DNA of 16,474 nucleotides, from positions 1-16,474 of the forward strand of contig JAKJFB010000020.1 of NCBI GenBank assembly GCA_022705125.1. Reading direction: 5' to 3'. The notes under the pieces are model-generated. The model had not been told where the DNA came from, ran no database searches, and saw only the letters and a list, made by a program, of their open reading frames with translations. The DNA is from Pseudomonadota bacterium (GTDB taxonomy: Bacteria > Pseudomonadota > Gammaproteobacteria > Pseudomonadales > UBA5518). The position numbers and the translations under genes were made by a program. Positions 8,254 to 13,606 of this stretch are shown in pieces (the stretch's first letter is position 1; the number at the start of each line of letters is the position of its first letter).

Positions 8254-9378
8254 ATGACTGTACTGCCCGGCTGGGAGCGTTCCCCGGCCTTCGTGTTCGA
8301 CGCCACGCGCTGCGCGCTGTCCGTGCTCGACCAGGCGCACTTGCCGTTCGAGCAGCGCTACCTGCAGCCCGGCTCGGTGGCGGATTGCGCGCGGGTGATC
8401 CGCGACATGAACGTGCGCGGCGCGCCGTTGATCGGACTGGTGGCGGCAGCCGGCATGGCCTTTGCCGCGCGCGCCGACGCGAGCGACGCCGCGCTCGATG
8501 CGGCGGCGGCGCTGCTGATCGCGAGCCGGCCGACCGCGGTCAACCTGCGCTGGGCCGTGGAGGACCTGCAGGCCGTGCTGCGCGGCGCGCCGCTGGCCGC
8601 GCGTGCCGCGGCAGCCGCCGCCCGGGTGCTGGCCCTGCAGCGCTCCGAATCCGCATGCTGCGCGCGCATCGGCGAGCACGGCCTCGGGATCATGCGCGCG
8701 CTCGCCGTCACGCCCCGGGTGCGCGAACGCGGGGTGCTGAACGTGCTCACGCACTGCAACGCCGGCTGGCTCGCGACCGGCGCCTGGGGCACGGCACTGG
8801 CACCGGTGTACCGTGCCGCGGCTGCGGGTATCGCGGTGCACGTCTGGGTCGACGAGACCCGCCCGCGCAACCAGGGCGCGCGGCTCACCGCGTGGGAACT
8901 CGGCGAGGGCGGCATCGCGCACAGCATCGTGGCGGACAACTGCGCCGGGCACCTGATGCAGCGTGGCCTGGTGGATGTCTGCATCGTCGGCAGCGACCGC
9001 ACCACGCGCGCGGGCGACGTGTGCAACAAGATCGGCACGTACCAGAAGGCGCTGGCCGCGCACGACAACGGCGTGCCGTTCTACGTGGCGCTGCCGCTGT
9101 CCACGCTGGACCGCAGCGTGCACGACGGCGTCGCCGAGATTCCGATCGAGCACCGCAGCCCGCGCGAGGTGACGCACATCACCGGGCGCGATGCCCAGGG
9201 CGGGCTGACCGAAGTGCAGCTGGTGCCCGATGGCAGCCCGGCGCTGAACCCGGCCTTCGACGTGACGCCGGCGCGGCTGGTGACCGGGCTGATCTGCGAG
9301 CACGGCGTGTTCGCCGCCGATGCGACGTCGCTGGCGCCGTTGCGCGCCGTGGCCGGCGCTGCACCGGAGCGGGTATAG
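8254..9378 (+). CDS. mtnA: S-methyl-5-thioribose-1-phosphate isomerase
   Basis: Converts methylthioribose-1-phosphate to methylthioribulose-1-phosphate in methionine salvage. The 374-aa length fits the family. Signature motifs are present: NVRGAPLIG (53-61), THCNAGWLAT with catalytic Cys168, ETRPRNQGARLTAWEL, and GSDRTTRAGDVCNKIGTYQKA with catalytic Asp248. These distinguish it from eIF2B-related homologues. AAGGAG (8243-8248) precedes the ATG by five bases and overlaps the transporter stop. No other methionine-salvage gene (mtnB, C, D, K or P) is in the window, so the rest must lie elsewhere or the enzyme works in a shorter shunt. Confidence 0.95.
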   Translation: MTVLPGWERSPAFVFDATRCALSVLDQAHLPFEQRYLQPGSVADCARVIRDMNVRGAPLIGLVAAAGMAFAARADASDAALDAAAALLIASRPTAVNLRWAVEDLQAVLRGAPLAARAAAAAARVLALQRSESACCARIGEHGLGIMRALAVTPRVRERGVLNVLTHCNAGWLATGAWGTALAPVYRAAAAGIAVHVWVDETRPRNQGARLTAWELGEGGIAHSIVADNCAGHLMQRGLVDVCIVGSDRTTRAGDVCNKIGTYQKALAAHDNGVPFYVALPLSTLDRSVHDGVAEIPIEHRSPREVTHITGRDAQGGLTEVQLVPDGSPALNPAFDVTPARLVTGLICEHGVFAADATSLAPLRAVAGAAPERV

Positions 9379-9379
9379 T
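9374..9379 (+). promoter_or_regulatory. Possible -10 box overlapping the mtnA stop
   Basis: TATAGT spans the mtnA TAG stop codon and lies 31 bp before the cysteine synthase ATG. No good -35 is found at 16-18 bp upstream. It might give the downstream gene some independent transcription, but it could be chance. Confidence 0.25.
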
Positions 9380-9410
9380 TGCGCCCGGGTTGAAACCTCC
9401 GGGGAGTGGC

Positions 9411-10412
9411 ATGGAGAACAGCAGCGGACTGGCGGACCTGATCGGCAACACGCCGCTGGTTCGTCTGCGGCAGGTGTCGGAACAGACGGGGTGCGAGATC
9501 CTCGGCAAGGCGGAATTCATGAACCCGGGCGGCTCGGTCAAGGACCGCACCGCGCTCGGCATCATCCGCGACGCCGAGCGCCGTGGCGCGCTGCGCCCGG
9601 GCGGGCGCATCGTCGAGGGCACGGCGGGTAACACCGGCATCGGGCTGAGCCTGCTGGCCAATGCGCTCGGCTATCGCACCACGATCGTGATACCCGAGAC
9701 CCAGAGCCCCGAGAAGATCGAGATGCTGATGCTCTGCGGCGCCGAGCTGCGGCTGGTGCCGGCCGTGCCCGCCAGCGATCCCAATCATTACGTGAAGATC
9801 TCCGGCCGGCTGGCGCAGGAATACGCGGCGCGCGAAACGCAGGGTGCGGTCTGGGCCAACCAGTTCGACAACACCGCCAACCGCGCGATCCACCGCGACA
9901 CCACCGGGCGCGAGATCTGGGAGCAGACGGGCGGGCGCGTCGATGGCTTCATCTGCTCGGTGGGCACCGGCGGTACCCTCGCCGGCGTGGCCGAGTACCT
10001 GCGCGCGCAGGATCCGCGTGTGCGCATCGGTCTCGCGGATCCCGGCGGCGCGGCGCTGTACAACCATTACGTGAACGGCGAGCTGCGCGTGACGGGAGAA
10101 TCGATCACCGAGGGTATCGGGCAGTCGCGCCTGACGGGCAACCTCGAGGGTTTCACGCCCGATTTTGCCTGCCAGGTGACGGACGCCGAGGCGCTGCCCT
10201 GCATCTTCGACCTGTTGCAGCACGAGGGGCTCTGTCTGGGAGGTTCCTCGGCGATCAACATCGCCGGTGCCGTGCGGCTCGCACGCGAGCTGGGGCCCGG
10301 CCACACCATCGTGACCATCCTGTGCGACAACGGCACGCGCTACCAGAGCAAGCTGTTCAACCCGTCGTTCCTGCGGCGCAAGAATCTGCCGGTGCCGGCG
10401 TGGCTGGATTGA
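9411..10412 (+). CDS. cysK: Cysteine-synthase-like PLP enzyme (O-acetylserine sulfhydrylase family)
   Basis: A fold-type II PLP enzyme, likely making cysteine from O-acetylserine and sulfide. The 333-aa protein starts with GLADLIGNTPLVRL. It carries the PLP lysine K44 in NPGGSVKDR, a substrate loop EGTAGNTGIG (T71-A72-G73-N74-T75-G76, where classical CysK has TSGNTG), and the phosphate loop GTGGT (185-189). The C-terminal part, TILCDNGTRYQSKLFN, has Asn where many CysK proteins have Ser next to the pyridine nitrogen. This matches a CysK subgroup that is longer than E. coli CysK. There is no CBS regulatory domain or haem motif. The start is set by GGGGAG (9401-9406); an in-frame extension back through mtnA is a shadow. 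It is 32 bp behind mtnA, so co-transcription is likely. The exact substrate is not certain. Confidence 0.85.
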   Translation: MENSSGLADLIGNTPLVRLRQVSEQTGCEILGKAEFMNPGGSVKDRTALGIIRDAERRGALRPGGRIVEGTAGNTGIGLSLLANALGYRTTIVIPETQSPEKIEMLMLCGAELRLVPAVPASDPNHYVKISGRLAQEYAARETQGAVWANQFDNTANRAIHRDTTGREIWEQTGGRVDGFICSVGTGGTLAGVAEYLRAQDPRVRIGLADPGGAALYNHYVNGELRVTGESITEGIGQSRLTGNLEGFTPDFACQVTDAEALPCIFDLLQHEGLCLGGSSAINIAGAVRLARELGPGHTIVTILCDNGTRYQSKLFNPSFLRRKNLPVPAWLD

Positions 10413-10482
10413 AAATCGTGAGGGGATGAGGTCGGGGGCGGGCAGAGCGTCACCGGATTGCCCGGCGTCGGGGAAGGCGAAC

Positions 10483-10513
10483 GGGGCCGGTGCGCTGGCA
10501 GCGCCCCGGCCCC
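10483..10513. terminator. Strong hairpin between convergent genes
   Basis: Arms GGGGCCGGTGCGCTG (10483-10497) and CAGCGCCCCGGCCCC (10499-10513) pair in 14 of 15 positions around a single central base; in RNA the innermost pairs would open to form the loop. It lies between the convergent ends of the cysteine synthase gene (10412) and the 103-aa gene (10522), where a bidirectional terminator is expected. Neither side has a proper T-tract, so termination may be weak or assisted. Confidence 0.6.
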
Positions 10514-10521
10514 CCGGCGGC

Positions 10522-10833
10522 TTACTTGGCGGGGCCGTCGTGCTCGAAGGAGCTCAGCGTGCCGTCGCGTGCCACTTCGCACTTCGCGGTGAAAGGCTTC
10601 TCGGCAACGCCGGACACCTTGATTTCCACGATGAAGCTGCCGCGCTCCTTGATGCGCTTGAGCTTGGTACGTGCTTCCTCGCCGAAGGTCGCGCGGACCT
10701 TCGCCCTGCAGATGCCGAAAGCATCGCCGGAGGTGGTCGAGGCGCTGGCGCTGCCGGGGGCAGCGAGCAGGGCGGCGGCGGCCAGGGCCGGTGCGAGTTT
10801 CAGTGCTTTACGCAGGGTAGCGGAGACGATCAT
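10522..10833 (-). CDS. Small exported protein of unknown function, 103 aa
   Basis: I do not recognise the family. The N terminus is a clear Sec signal peptide: basic residues R8 and K9, a hydrophobic Ala/Leu core at about 13-25, and a probable cleavage after A31 in the A-S-A context. The mature part of about 72 residues is basic in its middle. It contains two cysteines (C42, C85) that could form a disulfide in the periplasm, and a C-terminal stretch FTAKCEVARDGTLSSFEHD that looks like beta-strands. GAGGA lies about ten bases before the ATG. The gene is monocistronic and faces the cysteine synthase gene. Its upstream region holds paired dyads (10857-10892). Confidence 0.8.
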   Translation of the reverse strand: MIVSATLRKALKLAPALAAAALLAAPGSASASTTSGDAFGICRAKVRATFGEEARTKLKRIKERGSFIVEIKVSGVAEKPFTAKCEVARDGTLSSFEHDGPAK

Positions 10834-10856
10834 TGGCAGGTAGTCCTCGAGTTATT

Positions 10857-10892
10857 GGGCAATAACGCCCGATGGCATGGGCAAAAGTGCCC
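10857..10892. repeat. Tandem GGGC-N6-GCCC dyads, 22 bp apart
   Basis: Two 14-bp dyads, GGGC-AATAAC-GCCC (10857-10870) and GGGC-AAAAGT-GCCC (10879-10892), are separated by 8 bp. Their 22-bp period is about two helical turns, as for paired operator half-sites on one face. The first also overlaps a second dyad, GTTATT-GGGC-AATAAC (10851-10866). They lie 24-59 bp upstream of the minus-strand 103-aa gene start. On that strand they could act as operators or as leader hairpins. Confidence 0.45.
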
Positions 10893-10981
10893 TGAACCCG
10901 GGAGGTTAATGCGCTACTCGGGAAAACGCACTGAAAGAATGGCGTAATTTTCAACAAAACTGGGTACTTTCGTAACAGGGC

Positions 10982-11000
10982 GCGCCCCGTTTGGGGGCGC
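10982..11000. other. Perfect 7-bp hairpin at the end of the TPR remnant
   Basis: GCGCCCC (10982-10988) and GGGGCGC (10994-11000) pair around the loop GTTTG. It starts just two bases past the minus-strand stop of the TPR remnant (11002), so it could end that transcript. No T-tract follows on the minus strand. The flanking 10920-10978 is noticeably AT-rich and is the likely place for the promoter of the 103-aa gene, though I found no convincing -35/-10 pair. Confidence 0.4.
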
Positions 11001-11001
11001 A

Positions 11002-11367
11002 TTACCCAATCTTAATGAAGCCGGCGCGAACGAATGAGCGCGGGCGGACGTCTGGACGCCCGGCAGACACAGGCACGGCGATTTGATCCGGATGTCGGCA
11101 ACGATCTCGCGCACGGTCTGCAGCGCGCGCGGTGTAGCGACGGTCGGCCTCGATGGCGCGCGTGCAGGCGCGGATCGCCTCGTCGTGGTCGAAGGCATAC
11201 ATGAACGCCAGCTCCTGGTCGGAATAGCGCTGCGCCTCGGGCGAAGCCGTGGCGATGGTGCGCGAATACGAGCCGAGGCCGTCGAACAGCGGCAGCGCAT
11301 CGGCGGCGGGTGGCGGGGGCGCGAACACGATGAGCAGAAGCACGAGCAGGGCAACAGGGGACTTCAT
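11002..11367 (-). pseudogene. Remnant of an exported TPR-type protein, N-terminal part only
   Basis: A strong GGAGGAG precedes the ATG by seven bases and a signal peptide is clear (about residues 1-24). Residues 25-66, LPLFDGLGSYSRTIATASPEAQRY through AFDHDEAIRA, resemble the start of a widespread family of large exported tetratricopeptide proteins, whose members, as I recall them, read PLFDGLGSHS...SPEAQRYFDQGL...YAFNHDEAIRSF. Those are several hundred residues long; this product stops at 121 aa and shows no TPR from about residue 78 on. Normally conserved Phe and Gly in YFDQGL are replaced (YSDQEL). I infer a truncated, decaying gene. The alternative is a short functional exported protein. 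It lies 95 bp downstream of srkA on the same strand. Confidence 0.55.
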
Positions 11368-11462
11368 GGCAGTGCTCCTCCGTGTGCGGGAGTGATCGTG
11401 CGCGGGGGGATGCGCCATCCATACGCCCGCCACGGCCGCGATGCCAGCGCATCGCGCCGCCG

Positions 11463-12467
11463 TCACCAGCGCTGCAGCGCCAGCGGTTCCTCGTCCAGGG
11501 CGGCCAGCTGCTCGCGCAGCTCCAGGATGTGCTCCGACCAGTAGCGCGGCGTGTTGAACCACGGGAAGTAGCGCGGGAAGGCCGGGTCGTGCCAGCGCGC
11601 CGCCAGCCAGGCGGCGTGGTGCATCAGGCGCAGGGTGCGCAGCGATTCGACCAGCGGCAGCTCGGCGCCCGGGAAGTCGTTGAATTCCTCGTAGCCATCG
11701 ACGATCTCGGCGAGCTGCGCGAGGCGCTCGTGACGATCGCCGCTGAGCAGCATCCACAGGTCCTGTATCGCCGGGGCGCTGCGGCAGTCGTCGAGATCCA
11801 CCAGGCACAGCGCGCCGTCGCGCGCCAGGATGTTGCCCGGGTGCAGGTCGCCGTGGGTGCGGATCAGGGTCGCCTCGTCCGGGCGGAAGCGCTCGCGCAG
11901 CTTCTGGACCAGTGCCTCGCACAGGCTGCGGTAGGGCGCCTCGAGGTCCGGCGGAATGAAGTGCGCGGCGATCAGGCGCCAGCTCGTCTCGGCGTAGCTC
12001 TCGATATCGACGCGCGGGCGGTGCGCGAAAGGGCGGCTGGCGCCAATCGCGTGCATGCGCCCGAGGATGCGCCCGAGCGACAGCAGCTGCTCGGGCTGGT
12101 CGAGGTCGGGCACGTGGCCACCGACGCGAGGGAAAAGCGCGAAGCGGAACTCGCCGAAGCGCAGCAGGGTGTCGCCGCGCTCGTCGGCCATCGGGGCCAC
12201 GACGGGCAGTTCGGCCTCGAGCAGCTCGCGCGTGAAGTCGTGCTCTTCGCGGATCGCCTCTTCGCTCCAGCGCTCCGGGCGGTAGAACTTCACGATCAGC
12301 GGCGCACCGCCCTCGATCCCGACCTGGTAGACGCGGTTCTCGTAGCTGTTCAGCGCGAAGATGCGCAGGTCCGAGGTGCGCCCCGTGCTCTCGATGGCAT
12401 CGATCACGGCATCGGGCGTCAAGGTGTCGAAGGGGTGCCCGGTGTGGTCGGAAGTCTCGTTGCTCAT
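11463..12467 (-). CDS. srkA: Stress response kinase A (SrkA/YihE family)
   Basis: A cytosolic Ser/Thr protein kinase of the aminoglycoside-phosphotransferase/choline-kinase fold; in E. coli it protects against stress-induced death involving MazEF. The 334-aa product matches E. coli SrkA (328 aa) along its length: LNSYENRVYQV (39-49), VKFYRPERW (59-67, ATP lysine K60), HGDLHPGNIL (205-214, catalytic D207 and N212), VDLDD (223-227, metal-binding D224), QDLWMLLSGD and DPAFPRYFPW. The ATG at 12467 is chosen because homology starts just after it. The frame is open to 12560, but that extension runs into the promoter region. Upstream of the ATG the Shine-Dalgarno is poor. It is divergent from the Rieske gene. 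A small hairpin (11437-11456) lies just beyond its stop, without a T-tract. Confidence 0.94.
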   Translation of the reverse strand: MSNETSDHTGHPFDTLTPDAVIDAIESTGRTSDLRIFALNSYENRVYQVGIEGGAPLIVKFYRPERWSEEAIREEHDFTRELLEAELPVVAPMADERGDTLLRFGEFRFALFPRVGGHVPDLDQPEQLLSLGRILGRMHAIGASRPFAHRPRVDIESYAETSWRLIAAHFIPPDLEAPYRSLCEALVQKLRERFRPDEATLIRTHGDLHPGNILARDGALCLVDLDDCRSAPAIQDLWMLLSGDRHERLAQLAEIVDGYEEFNDFPGAELPLVESLRTLRLMHHAAWLAARWHDPAFPRYFPWFNTPRYWSEHILELREQLAALDEEPLALQRW

Positions 12468-12567
12468 GGCGGGCCGGTACTGCTCAGGGCGGGACAGGGT
12501 ACGGGCCCGCAGGTCCGTCCACAAGGGCGGGCTCCAGATTACAAAACCGTCGTGTTGCAATCTTTTT

Positions 12568-12597
12568 TTGACACTGTGGGGGCGCGATCCCTAGAAT
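12568..12597 (+). promoter_or_regulatory. Sigma70-type promoter of the Rieske oxygenase gene
   Basis: A consensus TTGACA (12568-12573) is followed by an 18-bp spacer and TAGAAT (12592-12597). A run of seven T bases overlaps the -35. Transcription would start near 12604, giving a leader of about 60 bases with GAGG before the ATG at 12665. It sits in the 197-bp divergent gap with srkA. This is the best-formed promoter in the window. Confidence 0.7.
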
Positions 12598-12664
12598 GCT
12601 CCGGACACGGCGCCGGGCGCTTGGGCCCGCCGCTCGACCATGCACCGCAGCAGAGGGCAAACGC

Positions 12665-13606
12665 ATGAGCCGCTTTCCGTTTCCGATTCCCTATGGCTGG
12701 TTCCACGTCGGGTATTCAGCGGAGCTCTCGTCGGGGGAGGTCCGCGCGGTGCGCTATTTCGGCCGCGACCTCGCGCTGTGGCGCGACCAGGACGGCAACG
12801 CGCACCTGCAGGACGCGTACTGTCCGCACCTGGGCGCCAACATCGCGGTCGGCGGCAAGGTGGTCGGCAACCTGATCGAGTGCCCGTTCCACAAGTGGCG
12901 CTTCACCGGCGAGGGGCGTGTCGCGGAGATCGACTATGCGCAGCGCCTGAACGACAAGGCCTGCCTGGCGAGCTACCCGGTGCAGGAGCGTCATGGCGTG
13001 GTGATGGCGTGGTATCACCCGCAGGGGGTCGCACCGCTCTACCAGCTGCCCGACGTACCCGAGTGCAGCAATCCCGAGTTCGTGGGGCCGTTCAGCACCG
13101 GCCATACGATCCGTACCTGCCTGCAGGAGATGGCGGAGAACACCGCCGACGCCGCGCACTTCGTGACCATCCACCAGCATCCGGGCCAGGCGCACTACGA
13201 CGAGTTCAGCTTCGACGGCGCGTCGATGATCATGAAGAGCACGCAGAAGTTCCCGAGCTCGCACGGACCGGTGGAAGGAACGCTCAACACCGATACCGCG
13301 GGCTTCGGCTTTGCGATCGTGCGCTACAAGACGCTGGTCGAGATCTGCATGGTCACCACCACGGCGCCGGTGGACGCGGAGACCTCGCAGCAGCACAACC
13401 ACGTCTGGTACCGCAACCCGGCGCGCGATCCGAAGATCGACCGCATCGGCCAGGCCTTCGTGAAGGAAGTGAACCGCCAGTTCACCGACGACATCCCGAT
13501 CTGGGAGAACAAGATCTACGTCGACAAACCGAACCTCTGCGATGGCGACGGCCCGATCGCGCGCTTTCGCAAGTGGGCGCAGCAGTTCTACGTCGGCGCG
13601 GCCTGA
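12665..13606 (+). CDS. Rieske non-haem iron oxygenase, KshA/cholesterol-desaturase-like
   Basis: The oxygenase component of a Rieske-type monooxygenase. The 313-aa protein has an N-terminal Rieske domain with C53-P-H55 and C73-P-F-H76 (CPHLG...CPFHKW) binding the 2Fe-2S cluster. A catalytic domain follows with ENTADAAHFVTIH, where D162, H165 and H170 fit the bridging Asp and the two iron-ligand histidines; D276 (DDIPIWENK) is the likely carboxylate ligand. The PYGWFHVGY opening and DIPIWENK segment resemble 3-ketosteroid 9-alpha-hydroxylase oxygenase and the DAF-36/Neverland group, so a steroid or other bulky hydrophobic substrate is plausible but not proven. No reductase or ferredoxin gene is adjacent. 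ATG 12665 is used because the in-frame ATG at 12596 overlaps the -10 box. Its 3' end overlaps the convergent diguanylate cyclase gene by 19 bp. Confidence 0.88.
   Translation: MSRFPFPIPYGWFHVGYSAELSSGEVRAVRYFGRDLALWRDQDGNAHLQDAYCPHLGANIAVGGKVVGNLIECPFHKWRFTGEGRVAEIDYAQRLNDKACLASYPVQERHGVVMAWYHPQGVAPLYQLPDVPECSNPEFVGPFSTGHTIRTCLQEMAENTADAAHFVTIHQHPGQAHYDEFSFDGASMIMKSTQKFPSSHGPVEGTLNTDTAGFGFAIVRYKTLVEICMVTTTAPVDAETSQQHNHVWYRNPARDPKIDRIGQAFVKEVNRQFTDDIPIWENKIYVDKPNLCDGDGPIARFRKWAQQFYVGAA

Noticed and set aside
6768..8306. 512-codon frame antisense to the transporter gene
   Set aside because: Low-complexity His/Gln/Arg composition; the plus strand encodes a DASS carrier with both SNT motifs.
8385..9410. 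Upstream extension of the cysteine synthase frame through mtnA
   Set aside because: It would be an Arg-rich tail overlapping mtnA; homology and the RBS both begin at 9411.
10857..10892. CRISPR array
   Set aside because: There are only two short dyads with no spacer-length unique sequence and no cas genes nearby.
11075..11110. tRNA-like look; the minus-strand translation IRIKSP resembles reverse-translated tRNA genes
   Set aside because: No T-loop GTTCGA, acceptor stem or complete cloverleaf could be found.
12596..12664. Upstream ATG for the Rieske gene
   Set aside because: It overlaps the -10 box, adds residues without homology, and has no RBS.
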